Origin: Paenibacillus sp. Root52
GTDB lineage: Bacteria; Bacillota; Bacilli; Paenibacillales; Paenibacillaceae
Assembly: GCF_001426865.1 (NCBI RefSeq)
Contig: NZ_LMFO01000034.1
Location: 127,338 to 191,337, forward strand
Length of the DNA stretch: 64,000 nt
Direction of reading: 5' to 3'
Under the pieces are notes generated by a model that did no database searches, was not told the DNA's origin, and worked only from the letters and a program-made list of their open reading frames with translations. Within the stretch, counting starts at the first letter, position 1. Every line of letters starts with the position of its first letter. Both the position numbers and the translations under genes were made by a program. Shown one piece after another: positions 53,135 through 62,524 of this stretch.

Positions 53135-53213
53135 TTGTAGTAAAAGAGCACATCTAATGTAACAAAGAATACAGGAGCACGAATTCCTTGAAATATGCTT
53201 GGGGAGGGATGAG

Positions 53214-54884
53214 TTGTTGTACATCGTTACGGCTGAACAGATGAGAAGCATCGACGAGCATACGATTCATACACTAGGCATTCCTGCGGCGAGCCTGATG
53301 GAGAATGCGGGAAGAGCAATTGCGGAAGAAGTCATTCGGCTGTGCCGGGAAGAGCAGATACATGGTAGAGCAGGGCGTATGGATGAGTCCAAAAGAGGAC
53401 AGACCCGGGCGCACACAGGGCCCGGGGATTGGCCTGGACGAGGTGGCGATATCACCGCCGATTCGGCGCTGGCGATGGAGCAACCCGGTGATCAGCAGTG
53501 GTACATGCTGATCGGCAAGGGCAATAATGGCGGCGACGGGCTGGTGGCGGCGCGCCATTTGGTTGAAGCGGGGCTCGGCGTAACTTTGGTCTACGCCGAT
53601 GCACCGGAGGCACTGCGGGGCGAAGCCGCAGTGCAACGGGATGCCGCCGCGCAGCTTGGCATCCCTGCCCTTGTCCACGGACGCGAAGCCGTGGACTTCA
53701 GCCGGTGCACAGGCATCGTAGATGCACTGCTGGGCACCGGCTCGCGGGGGGCGCCGTGCGGAGCTTACGCGGCGCTGATTGAGGCGGCGAACGACAGCGG
53801 TAAGCCTGTCGTGTCTGCCGATGTGCCAAGTGGGCTGAATGCCGACACTGGGGAGGTATTCGAGCCCTGCATTCAAGCCCGGGTGACCGTATGCCTCGCG
53901 CTGCTTAAGCGTGGGCTGGTGCAGTACCCGGGCGCTTCTGCCGCGGGGCGCATTGTGGTGCGCGCCATCGGCATTCCCACGCGGCTTGCGCCAGAGCATG
54001 CCTCCGCAGTCCGTCTGTTGACGGACGAGGTGCTGCGCCGTGCGCTGCGCGTGGACACTAGTCGTCTCCGGGCACCGGACGGCCACAAGGGCACCTACGG
54101 CCATGTACTATTGGCCGCAGGAAGTCTGCCGATGAGCGGCGCTGGCCTGCTCTCGGCGAAGGCCGCGCTGCGCGCAGGCTGCGGGCTCGCCACATGGGCG
54201 CTGCCCGCGGCACTACTGCCGCATGTCATCGGCACCGTGCCTGAGCTCATGCTCGCCGCCGCTGCCGATGGCGACAGCGGCGAATGGAACGCGGCTTCCG
54301 CAGACGCTGTGCTGCGCCTGGCGGAGAGCCGCGATGTGCTTGCGACCGGCCCCGGGCTCGGTCGCTTCAAGGGCGACACAGACTGGCTACGTCGTCTGTG
54401 GCAACAGACGGATCGCCCGCTCGTCATTGACGCGGACGCCCTCAACATGCTTGCAGACGCTGGCCCACATGGGCCTCGCGACTGGGGCAAGCGAAGTGCG
54501 GCGACAATACTGACGCCGCACCCTGGCGAGATGGGTCGATTGCTGGGCATATCGACCCCGGAGGTGCAGCGTGATCGAATTGGACACGCTGCACGGTACG
54601 CCCGCGAGCAGGGCATGACCCTTGTGCTCAAGGGAGCACGAACGGTCATCGCAACGCCATCCGGCGAGGCGTACATTAACACCACCGGACACGCCGGCAT
54701 GGCAACTGGCGGCGCCGGTGACGTATTGACCGGCATCATCGCCGGTCTACTCGCCCAAGGGCTTAGCGCGGAGCAGGCTGCCGCGTTCGGCGTATATCTG
54801 CATGGCGAAGCCGCCGAACGAGCTGCCTTGCTCCGCGGTGATCCAGCGTCTCTGCTCGCGGGAGATATTATCGACGCACTGTGA
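53214..54884 (+). CDS. nnr: Bifunctional NAD(P)HX epimerase/dehydratase
   Basis: Metabolite-repair enzyme of 556 residues that restores damaged NAD(P)H hydrates. The N-terminal YjeF_N epimerase (1-265) has IGKGNNGGDGLVAARHL and VSADVPSGLNADTG. The C-terminal ADP-dependent dehydratase (285-556) has TGPGLGR, LTPHPGEMGRLL, LVLKGARTVI and GHAGMATGGAGDVLTGIIAGLLAQG. A Gly/Arg/Asp-rich insert of about 50 residues splits the first helix from the glycine loop. The TTG start follows GGGAGGG. From about 53400 the gene is clearly richer in GC than its neighbours, with G or C at most third positions. Confidence 0.92.
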   Translation: MLYIVTAEQMRSIDEHTIHTLGIPAASLMENAGRAIAEEVIRLCREEQIHGRAGRMDESKRGQTRAHTGPGDWPGRGGDITADSALAMEQPGDQQWYMLIGKGNNGGDGLVAARHLVEAGLGVTLVYADAPEALRGEAAVQRDAAAQLGIPALVHGREAVDFSRCTGIVDALLGTGSRGAPCGAYAALIEAANDSGKPVVSADVPSGLNADTGEVFEPCIQARVTVCLALLKRGLVQYPGASAAGRIVVRAIGIPTRLAPEHASAVRLLTDEVLRRALRVDTSRLRAPDGHKGTYGHVLLAAGSLPMSGAGLLSAKAALRAGCGLATWALPAALLPHVIGTVPELMLAAAADGDSGEWNAASADAVLRLAESRDVLATGPGLGRFKGDTDWLRRLWQQTDRPLVIDADALNMLADAGPHGPRDWGKRSAATILTPHPGEMGRLLGISTPEVQRDRIGHAARYAREQGMTLVLKGARTVIATPSGEAYINTTGHAGMATGGAGDVLTGIIAGLLAQGLSAEQAAAFGVYLHGEAAERAALLRGDPASLLAGDIIDAL

Positions 54885-55390
54885 TGTCTATTTCCCAGCA
54901 CACGTTGCCCTGCTTCATGGACAAGGGAGGTCAGGCACAAACACACGCTGGGTGCGATAATATCTCCTATCGTACGGGCATCACACCAGCAACCAACCGG
55001 ATTACACGGCCAATCTCCATCAACAAACCGTAAACAAACGCAAATAAAACTTAAAAACCTCCCGTCTCTCTCATCAAGAGAAACGGGAGGTTTTCCATTG
55101 TTCAACCATATACGCAAATACTTCTAACGAACACAGCTTACCCAGCCTACACTAAACCAAGCCAAATCACGATCAGAAGAACCTAACTTAAACAAGCTTG
55201 CCATCCAACTTTACATTCAACCTGCTCGTTCACCCTAATCTTCAACCTCAATGTTTAACTCCACACATAGAACCAATCCGAAAGGTACGCTTCAAACTAC
55301 CAAGCTATCTACCCAGCAGTACCAAATACACTTACTTTACCGACCTCTAATGTAGCGCCTACCTATCGAAGCCTATCTATTGACGCCTAC
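54885..55390. other. Intergenic region with terminator
   Basis: About 500 bases between convergent genes. Apart from the hairpin at 55054 I see only unstructured, A- and C-rich sequence on this strand. Confidence 0.4.
55054..55096. terminator. Terminator
   Basis: AAAACCTCCCGTCTCTC pairs with GAGAAACGGGAGGTTTT and can serve both strands. It lies about 170 bases after nnr. Confidence 0.85.
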
Positions 55391-57043
55391 CTATAAACGA
55401 AACCGTTGCAACTCCTCATGCATCTCTGCACTGATCTCACGGAGCGATTTCACCTTGAGGCTTGCTTCAGCGAAGGAGCGCTGTTGCTCCGTCGTAGAGG
55501 CCGTAATCTCTTCACTGCTCGCAGCCGATTGCTCGGTGATGGCACTGATGTTTTCGATGGCATGCTGCACTTGGGAACTAAGTTCATTCGAATGCTGCAT
55601 CTCCTCGGCAAGCTGGTGGATACCTGTACTGATACGCTCTGCACTCTGGCGAATCGCAGCGAAGGATTTCCGCGTCTGTCCAGTAGCCTCTTCCTGCTGA
55701 GCAAAGAGCTGCATGCTCTGTGCCACAGAGCCCTTGACCTTCTCCATAGATGTCGTGATCTCATCCACAGCCGCATAGATCTGTTTCACCGACTGTGCGG
55801 ACTGCTCGGCGAGCTTGTTTACCTCATTGGCGACAACGGCAAACCCACGTCCAGCTTCACCTGCCCGAGCCGCCTCAATGGAGGCATTCAACGATAGAAG
55901 CGTCGTCTGCTTCGCGATTTCCGAGACGTATCCAGTCATGGTGGTGATGCGCTCGGCGCTTTCTTCCAGTTCTAATACCGTCTGTTCCACCTCAGACATC
56001 GCCAGACGATTCACTTCAGCGAGGCGGAGTTGTTCGGCGATCGCCTTATTGCCTTCCTCAACCGTATTTAACACCTCGCGGCCATCTATAGCTGATTGGG
56101 AAGTGGCCTCTAGGTTGCTATTGAAGGTGTGTTGCATCTTGTCCACGACCATCACGGTTTCGCTCAAGTCCTCCGCAATTTTCTGGCTGCCAATCGACAG
56201 CTCTTCGGTGGTACGAGAGACTTGTTGCACAATCGCCTGTGACGTATCATTGCCACGATCGATATCTTGTGCCATTTGATCGACACGATTCCCGGCTGTA
56301 CCGATCGATTGAATGATTCCGCGAATATTGCTGGTCATTAGGCGGAAGGAGCGACTGAGGTCATCAAGCTCATCTTTGCCTTTGGCTTCGGGTAATTGTC
56401 CCGTCAGGTCGCCGTCGGCAATTTGCCCAGCAGCGACTTTTAACGTACCGATACGCTTGGCGATCTGGCGTGAAGTGTACATATTGAACAGCATGACTGC
56501 AATGAGCAATACGATGGCACCGCCGAGAGCGACCTGCCACGTTTGCTGAATGTTACGTTCCAGTTCTACGGTATATTGATCGTACCGTTCTCGGGTAATG
56601 TCATCCAACATATAGATATCATTCTGTATGCCTCGAACCCGGGTGCTGTAGCGTTTGGCTTCCGCACTGTTCATACTGCTCATTGCTTCAGTGGCACCCT
56701 GACTAAGTGTTGCTAATTTTGTTTGGATCGTCTGAATAAGTTCAAGCTGCCGATCCGTTTCCAGCAATCCGTCCGTAAGCTCCTGAATCATCGTTTGGCC
56801 ATCTTCAAGCAAACGGATGACCGCATCCTGATTACCAGCCGTCATGGAGAACGAATAGACATCCAGCGCCTGCTGGATCTGAATCTGATTGGCATTAAGC
56901 TCACTAACCTTGAGCATGGCAGGTACTAAATTTTGATTTTTAGCATTCATGCCAAGCAATTCCATAATGATATAAGCTACCAGCGCAAGGCATAGAAGTA
57001 GTGAGATTAGAGCGTTAAGTAATAGTTTTCCCTGTAATTTCAT
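55391..57043 (-). CDS. Methyl-accepting chemotaxis protein
   Basis: Chemoreceptor of 550 residues. Order: membrane segment (about 8-30), four-helix-bundle-type extracellular sensor (about 32-180), second membrane segment (about 183-205), HAMP (about 207-260), and a signalling domain with the tip IAKQTTLLSLNASIEAARAGEAGRGFAVVA. The C-terminus lacks a CheR-binding pentapeptide. ATG 57043 follows GAGGAGG. A BMP-type binding lipoprotein is encoded 29 bases upstream on the same strand, so the receptor may read the ligand-loaded lipoprotein. Confidence 0.93.
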   Translation of the reverse strand: MKLQGKLLLNALISLLLCLALVAYIIMELLGMNAKNQNLVPAMLKVSELNANQIQIQQALDVYSFSMTAGNQDAVIRLLEDGQTMIQELTDGLLETDRQLELIQTIQTKLATLSQGATEAMSSMNSAEAKRYSTRVRGIQNDIYMLDDITRERYDQYTVELERNIQQTWQVALGGAIVLLIAVMLFNMYTSRQIAKRIGTLKVAAGQIADGDLTGQLPEAKGKDELDDLSRSFRLMTSNIRGIIQSIGTAGNRVDQMAQDIDRGNDTSQAIVQQVSRTTEELSIGSQKIAEDLSETVMVVDKMQHTFNSNLEATSQSAIDGREVLNTVEEGNKAIAEQLRLAEVNRLAMSEVEQTVLELEESAERITTMTGYVSEIAKQTTLLSLNASIEAARAGEAGRGFAVVANEVNKLAEQSAQSVKQIYAAVDEITTSMEKVKGSVAQSMQLFAQQEEATGQTRKSFAAIRQSAERISTGIHQLAEEMQHSNELSSQVQHAIENISAITEQSAASSEEITASTTEQQRSFAEASLKVKSLREISAEMHEELQRFRL

Positions 57044-57072
57044 ATGTGCGTACCTCCTCGAATCCGCTTGAG

Positions 57073-58080
57073 TTATTGATCCAGCTTAATTTTGATTTGG
57101 CCGGATGAGATCTGAGTTTTCAGATCCTCGAAGGTTTGCTGCTCTTCATCACTGAGCGTGATATTATGTAGAGCGGTCAGGCCTACGGCGTTCTCAGCCA
57201 GACCCTCGACAATTTCCTTTTGAGGGAAGGTGTGCTTATTTTGAATGAATGTGTGCACAGCATTGTAGATGGATACATCCACATTTTTCAACATCGATGT
57301 CAGAATCGCTTTTTCCGCCAAAAAGAATTGATCTGTGTCTACGCCAATCGCGTATTTCCCCAATTTCTGAATCTCCGTGAGTGCACCGACCCCTGTTAAG
57401 CCAGCAGCCACATAGATCACATCAGCACCATTGTCCTGGATCAGTTGTGCAGCAAGTTCCTCACCCAGTTTGGCATTTCCAAAGTCTCCAGCGTAAATAA
57501 TATCTACCTTCGCATCCGGGTTGGCAGCGAGTACGCCTTGCTCGAAGCCCTGCTCAAAATTGCGAAGCACAGGAATCTCCATGCCGCCTAAGAAGCCAAC
57601 ATGATCTTCAGTGGTCGCCATCCCGGCAATAATACCTGCGAGATAACTGCCTTCTTCTGCCCGGAACGAGATGGAGGCGATGTTGGGCAGTTCGGACTGA
57701 CTGTCAATCAGCAGGAATTGCTGATCAGGATACTTCGTCGCTACTTTCTCCATATCGGCTTGAATGGTATCGCTAAGACCGATAATCAGGTCGAATTTGG
57801 CTTCTGCCAATTGTTCAAAGGAAGCTTCAGCAGTCAGCTTCTCATTAGGTTCACGATAGTCAAAGACAATGCTATTCTCATCCCTCGCTCGAACAAGCCC
57901 ATCAAAGGCAGCATCATTGAAGGAGCGATCGCCCAGACCAACTTCCGTCATCACGATGCCAACCTTCGTTCTGGTTTCCGTTGCCGTTGATTTAGGATTT
58001 GCTGAGCAAGCTCCCAGAATGAACACCATTAGGATTAGAATCATGGTGAGCCTTACGCGGGTGGTATGGTTTGTTTTCAT
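57073..58080 (-). CDS. BMP-family binding lipoprotein
   Basis: Lipid-anchored periplasmic-binding-type protein of 335 residues (signal peptide ending in FILGAC). The BMP/PnrA fold is recognisable: VGIVMTEVGLGDRSFNDAAFDGL near the N-terminus, GLSDTIQADMEKVATKYPDQQFLLID, GSYLAGIIAGMAT, and IYVAAGLTGVGALTE. The family binds purine nucleosides or related ligands for an ABC importer, yet no permease or ATPase gene is near. It is followed by a chemoreceptor gene. ATG 58080 behind GAGGG replaces the longer frame to 58170. Confidence 0.9.
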   Translation of the reverse strand: MKTNHTTRVRLTMILILMVFILGACSANPKSTATETRTKVGIVMTEVGLGDRSFNDAAFDGLVRARDENSIVFDYREPNEKLTAEASFEQLAEAKFDLIIGLSDTIQADMEKVATKYPDQQFLLIDSQSELPNIASISFRAEEGSYLAGIIAGMATTEDHVGFLGGMEIPVLRNFEQGFEQGVLAANPDAKVDIIYAGDFGNAKLGEELAAQLIQDNGADVIYVAAGLTGVGALTEIQKLGKYAIGVDTDQFFLAEKAILTSMLKNVDVSIYNAVHTFIQNKHTFPQKEIVEGLAENAVGLTALHNITLSDEEQQTFEDLKTQISSGQIKIKLDQ

Positions 58081-58372
58081 GTGTGATACCCTCATTTCTG
58101 TCATGACAAAGTTTGATTGTAGTGTCTTCTTGAACACATAGGAAAAACATCTAGCCGAGAGATATTGCAAAAAAATAATATAGGTAGGGAGTATTTCCCC
58201 TTATCTATATCGGATAGAGATGCACTGTGTTTTATGGTAGGTGCTGAAAATTTACGAAAATATAACCTAATTTCATGAATTAAACATTCAATTTACATTT
58301 CTTGACGTAACCATATGTATATACGCTTATACAAGTTGTTTGCTGATGTAAAACTAGCGAGTGTCTTACATC

Positions 58373-58495
58373 TCATTTAAAGATATCTTCCGCCACCCGT
58401 TTGCTGCTTGCTGCGTCACGTTCTCTAGACATAACCCGATACGCTTGCAAAATAGTTTCTTCCCTGTAACGTAATTCTGACAAAATATGCTCCAT
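58373..58495 (-). CDS. Possible 40-residue helical peptide
   Basis: Frame starting MEHILSELRYREETILQAYR and ending SKRVAEDIFK. It is charged, strongly helical and reads like a genuine protein segment. There is no clear ribosome binding site, and it lies directly behind a minus-strand terminator. It may be a small regulator or a gene remnant; I cannot place it in a family. Confidence 0.3.
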   Translation of the reverse strand: MEHILSELRYREETILQAYRVMSRERDAASSKRVAEDIFK

Positions 58496-58526
58496 TCGGA
58501 GTGATAAGAGACGCCCCAGGAAAACG

Positions 58527-58567
58527 AAAAAAACCAAGTAGAGATCATATGAATCATCTCTACTTGG
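58527..58567 (-). terminator. Terminator on the minus strand
   Basis: A perfect 12-bp stem CCAAGTAGAGAT/ATCTCTACTTGG with a 10-base loop is followed on the minus strand by TTTTTTT. It ends the gamma-glutamyltransferase transcript. Confidence 0.9.
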
Positions 58568-58737
58568 CTCTGATTGAAAGTTTGCCTAATGAACATGATG
58601 TGCCATGTGTTATACAGCATAATGAATGACTACAGCAGTGCAAGCATATCCCATTAGGACCATATGGAGATGCCGACTCATCTTCTCACATTCATCCATA
58701 TCCTCTATCACGAACACAGCGAATGTTCGACGCAAGT

Positions 58738-60348
58738 CTACCACGCGGCAATGGTTCCATCTGCTCGACTTTCCGTTCCTCCGCATAATACACCATTGTC
58801 TGGGTTACGCCAGATGATCTGACCACGACCGAACTGAGACGGATCGACCTGCACCTGGATATCATGCCCTTTACGGGCGAGTGCTTGTGCAATATGCTGC
58901 GGGAAGTCCGGTTCTACAAGAATGGTTTTGCCTTTGGTCCACTGCCAGCGAGGGGAATCCAGTGCGGCCTGCGGATTCAGGTGGTAATCGACCGTGTTCA
59001 TCACGACCTGCACATGACCTTGCGGCTGCATGAACCCACCCATGACACCAAATGGCCCAACCGCTTCATTACCCCGCGTGAGAAAGCCTGGAATAATGGT
59101 ATGGTACGTTCGTTTGCCAGGCTCTAGTGCATTCGCATGAGTCGCATCCAGTGAGAAATTATGCCCGCGGTTTTGCAGCGCAATGCCTGTACCCGGTACA
59201 ACGAGTCCTGAGCCAAAGCCCATGTAGTTACTCTGAATAAAGGAAACCATATTACCCTCACCATCGACTGTCGCGAGGTATACCGTTCCGCTTGAGCGTG
59301 GATCACCTGCTTCCGGTACGCGTGCTGTATCACCAATGAGTTTGCGCCGTTCTTCCGCGTAGGCATCGGACAACAGCTCTTCCACCGTTACGCCCATTTT
59401 GCGTTCTTCCGTAATGTACTTCTCTCCATCGGCAAAAGCCAACTTTATCGCTTCAAGTTGTCGATGATAACCGAGAACAGATTCCTTCTCGTCAAAGTCA
59501 TACCCTTTCAACAGGTTGAGCGCTGCAAGAGCAATCAATCCCTGACCATTCGGTGGAATCTCCCATACATCGTATCCCCGATACGAGACCGAGATTGGAT
59601 CAACCCACTCTGGCTTGAACGCCGCAAGATCCTCTTTCGTCAGATAGCCACCATGCTCTGCTATAAAGTTATGGATGCGCTCCGCCAGATCTCCTTCATA
59701 AAAGTCTCGCGCTTCGCTCTCGCCAATTCGGCGCAATGTTGCCGCATGATCCGGCGAGCGCCACATCTCTCCAACGGCGGGTACGCGCCCGCCCGGAGCA
59801 AATGTCTCAAACCACGCACGCCCTGCTTCGGCATCCCCCTGGCGTGCATAGATGTCGGCTGCCCGTGCCCAGTGACGGGCCAGCCCTGGCGCAAGCGGAT
59901 AACCTTCCTCCGCATAGCGGATGGCAGGTTCCAGCGCTTCCGCCAGCGTGAGCCGTCCGAAACGACGGCTTAGCTCAGCCCAACCCGCCGGTGCGCCAGG
60001 CACCGTCACCGGAATAACGCCCAGCTTCGGCATCTCCGTATGGCCTGCCGCTTGAAGCGCCTCAATCGAAATGCTCTGAGGCGCAGGACCACTGGCATTC
60101 AGACCGTGCAGCTTGCCCTCTGTCCAGACGAGGGCAAAGGCATCGCCTCCAATGCCATTGGAGGTTGGCTCCAGCACGGTGAGTGCTGCCGCAGTTGCTA
60201 TGGCGGCATCAATGGCATTGCCGCCTTTTTTCAATATTTCAAGACCAGCCTGTGAAGCGAGGGGCTGCGATGTGGCAACCATGCCTTGTTTGGCATAGAC
60301 AGGTACACGGTAAGAGGGAAACGGTTGATAGAGTGGATCAAAATGCAT
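58738..60348 (-). CDS. ywrD: Gamma-glutamyltransferase family protein, YwrD-like
   Basis: N-terminal-nucleophile hydrolase homologue of 536 residues. The N-terminus (GMVATSQPLASQAGLEILKKGGNAIDAAIATAAAL) and GIGGDAFALVW match YwrD. The processing site, TTH in classical enzymes, reads SSGTVYLATVD (about residues 353-363): the first Thr, the nucleophile, is kept while the next two positions differ. There is no signal peptide, so it is cytoplasmic, unlike secreted Ggt. Substrates of this branch are not established. GC content is higher than in the neighbours. ATG follows AAGGAG. Confidence 0.88.
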   Translation of the reverse strand: MHFDPLYQPFPSYRVPVYAKQGMVATSQPLASQAGLEILKKGGNAIDAAIATAAALTVLEPTSNGIGGDAFALVWTEGKLHGLNASGPAPQSISIEALQAAGHTEMPKLGVIPVTVPGAPAGWAELSRRFGRLTLAEALEPAIRYAEEGYPLAPGLARHWARAADIYARQGDAEAGRAWFETFAPGGRVPAVGEMWRSPDHAATLRRIGESEARDFYEGDLAERIHNFIAEHGGYLTKEDLAAFKPEWVDPISVSYRGYDVWEIPPNGQGLIALAALNLLKGYDFDEKESVLGYHRQLEAIKLAFADGEKYITEERKMGVTVEELLSDAYAEERRKLIGDTARVPEAGDPRSSGTVYLATVDGEGNMVSFIQSNYMGFGSGLVVPGTGIALQNRGHNFSLDATHANALEPGKRTYHTIIPGFLTRGNEAVGPFGVMGGFMQPQGHVQVVMNTVDYHLNPQAALDSPRWQWTKGKTILVEPDFPQHIAQALARKGHDIQVQVDPSQFGRGQIIWRNPDNGVLCGGTESRADGTIAAW

Positions 60349-60743
60349 CAGACGTCAGCTCCTTGTCACAAGATGTCAGGTTCCGGTATAACCGAATAAT
60401 TACTCCTAACCCTCTTCGCAACGGAACAAGGGATATCCTGCTGATGAAGCCAAATTCACTCTCACATCAACGTTACAGCGTGCCAGAAGTACAGCTGTAG
60501 CATGTCCTATACGCACAACCAAAAGCTGTGCAATGCGCACAGCTCCCATCACGCATTACACAGCATTTATCCTTATCAAATGAATGAGCTACATACGGTG
60601 AATCCAATTTACCTCATTTGTAATAAGATGATCTCACTTTATTCTATTGTTACACCTCGTTCAGCTCTGAGTACATCGTTTTCCGCCTACAAATCTGGAG
60701 TGGCTAGACATGCGGCGCGGATAATTTTTGCCTACGGGAAACC
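60349..60743. other. Intergenic region upstream of the ywrD-like gene
   Basis: About 395 bases between two minus-strand genes. I see no hairpin with a T tract and no repeat. It should hold the promoter of the gamma-glutamyltransferase gene. Confidence 0.35.
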
Positions 60744-61643
60744 TTATGTGGTAACCATATCGCCGCCGTTCACATGAATGCACTCACCAGTAACATAGGA
60801 GGAATCACGGGATGCAAGGTAGACATAGGCAGCCGCAAGCTCGTAGGGCTGACCAGCCCGACCCATTGGTGTATCTGTCCCAAATACTTGCACATCCTCA
60901 GCAGAGAAGCTGGCAGGAATGAGCGGTGTCCAGATCGGCCCCGGGGCAACAGAATTCACGCGAATCCCTTGTGGAGCGAGCGATTGAGAGAGTACACGGG
61001 TCAGCGAGACGACCGCTCCTTTGGTGGAAGAGTAGTCAATTAACTGCACGTTACCTTTGTACGCTGTAATAGAAGCTGTATTAATGATCGATGCGCCTTT
61101 GCATAGATAGGGGAGAGCTGCTTGGATCAGAAAAAAGTAGGCAAACACATTCGTTTGAAATGTATGGTAGAGCTGTTCCTCTGTAATATCGACAATGCTA
61201 GGCTGTACATACTGCACCCCATGGTTATTGACCAAAACATCAATTTTCCCGAACGTTTCCATCGTTGTGCGAATGACCGCTTCGCAGTTCTTTTTTAGCC
61301 TGAGATCAATCTCAATCAGCAGACAACGCTGCCCCAATTCCTCAATTCGTTCACGGGTCCTCTCGGCATCGGTTCGTTCATATAGATAAGCAATGACGAT
61401 GTCTGCACCTTCTTTGGCAAAAGCAATAGCTGTCGCTCTTCCAATCCCACTATCGCCACCCGTAATAATGGCCACTTTGCCTTCTAATTTGCAGCTGCCA
61501 ATATAAGCGGGATCTTCGCTGATCGGTTCGGGTACCATTAAGGTTTCTAGACCGGGCTGTTGATCCTGATGCTGGGGTGGAAAAGCTAGCTTTTGTTCTT
61601 TACATACCGTTTTCTCACCATAAAAAGGATAGACGGGATTCAT
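60744..61643 (-). CDS. Short-chain dehydrogenase, general-stress type (YhdF/YdaD-like)
   Basis: SDR oxidoreductase of 299 residues. A 45-residue N-terminal extension (YPFYGEKTVCKEQKLAFPPQHQ) precedes the Rossmann fold, as in the YdaD/YhdF/YhxC group of sigma-B-controlled proteins. Catalytic elements are TGGDSGIGRATA, NNHGVQY, Ser in NTASITAYKG and YSSTKGAVVSL, with PGPIWTPL after them. The substrate is unknown. ATG 61643 behind GAGGAGG is preferred to the longer frame to 61691. Confidence 0.88.
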   Translation of the reverse strand: MNPVYPFYGEKTVCKEQKLAFPPQHQDQQPGLETLMVPEPISEDPAYIGSCKLEGKVAIITGGDSGIGRATAIAFAKEGADIVIAYLYERTDAERTRERIEELGQRCLLIEIDLRLKKNCEAVIRTTMETFGKIDVLVNNHGVQYVQPSIVDITEEQLYHTFQTNVFAYFFLIQAALPYLCKGASIINTASITAYKGNVQLIDYSSTKGAVVSLTRVLSQSLAPQGIRVNSVAPGPIWTPLIPASFSAEDVQVFGTDTPMGRAGQPYELAAAYVYLASRDSSYVTGECIHVNGGDMVTT

Positions 61644-61841
61644 GAATGTACATCCTCCTCGAACGTTCATTGATACGGCTAACCTATGCATCCGCCCAGA
61701 GGAAGGTGCGGTATTGATCAGGAATCATTTGTTTTTTACATGCGGAATATACCATAATAAGGATATCCACTCATTCCATATAGCTCCACACATGAAGTGT
61801 AAGATGAGATGTTGATCATACGATGGAGGTGTCAGGTGTCA

Positions 61842-62264
61842 ATGAACATTCAAGGGATTAACCATCTGTGCTTTTCTGTATCCAATCTCGAAAAATCCAT
61901 AACATTCTATGAGCGGGCGCTTGGTGCTCGCATTCAGGTGAAGGGACGTAAGCTAGCCTATTTTGAGCTGGCAGGCTTGTGGATCGCTTTGAATCAAGAA
62001 GATGTCATTCGCAATTATACTGAACAAACGTATACACATATTGCTTTTACCGTTACAGAAGAGGATTTTGATGCATCCGTACAACAGTTGCGTGAAGCGG
62101 GTGCGAACATTCTACTAGGTAGACCGAGGGATAAGAGGGACGCATTATCCGTTTATTTTACGGATCTCGATGGGCATCTGTTCGAACTACACACCGGTAA
62201 CCTGCAGCGCAGGCTGGAATATTACCGTGAGGACAAACCACATATGACCTTTTATACGGAATAA
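61842..62264 (+). CDS. fosB: Metallothiol transferase FosB
   Basis: Fosfomycin-inactivating enzyme of 140 residues from the vicinal-oxygen-chelate family. It opens the fosfomycin epoxide by adding bacillithiol or Cys, using a divalent metal. The metal ligands are His in INHLCFSVSNLEKS (residue 8), His in YTHIAFTV (about 66) and Glu in HLFELHTG (about 115). The FosB signature GRPRDKRDALSVYFTDLDGH is present, as is the C-terminal LEYYREDKPHMTFY. ATG 61842 is behind GGAGGTG. It is chromosomal and alone, as in Bacillus. Confidence 0.92.
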   Translation: MNIQGINHLCFSVSNLEKSITFYERALGARIQVKGRKLAYFELAGLWIALNQEDVIRNYTEQTYTHIAFTVTEEDFDASVQQLREAGANILLGRPRDKRDALSVYFTDLDGHLFELHTGNLQRRLEYYREDKPHMTFYTE

Positions 62265-62524
62265 TTGAACATCCAATACTTAAGCTCCAACACTCAAGTA
62301 GGATTTCATTTACAACTTGATAAAGACATATAGGGATTACATCTAGAAGAACTGGATTGAAAATAGCTTACATATCTATTGTGTAAGTCATAGGTTCACC
62401 TATAATATGGAATCTATCACCTTATTTTACCACTGTTAAATACTTTCCATGCCACATGAAACTAGTTGCACATGTCAATGTTCGATCTCAATCTCAATGT
62501 GTAAACATTCCAAGGAGGTTTCTC

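Larger units (their letters stand above)
58081..58737. other. Intergenic region
   Basis: About 650 bases. The left part should carry the promoter of the BMP-chemoreceptor operon on the minus strand. The right part holds the terminator of the gamma-glutamyltransferase gene and a doubtful small frame, both listed separately. Confidence 0.4.

Noticed and set aside
53274..54104. 276-codon minus-strand frame inside nnr
   Set aside because: Same reason: a shadow of the GC-rich sense gene, which has clear family motifs.
54095..55117. Long minus-strand frame of 340 codons opposite nnr and beyond
   Set aside because: It is Ser/Pro/Arg-rich without any domain. Open antisense frames are expected where the sense gene has very high third-position GC.
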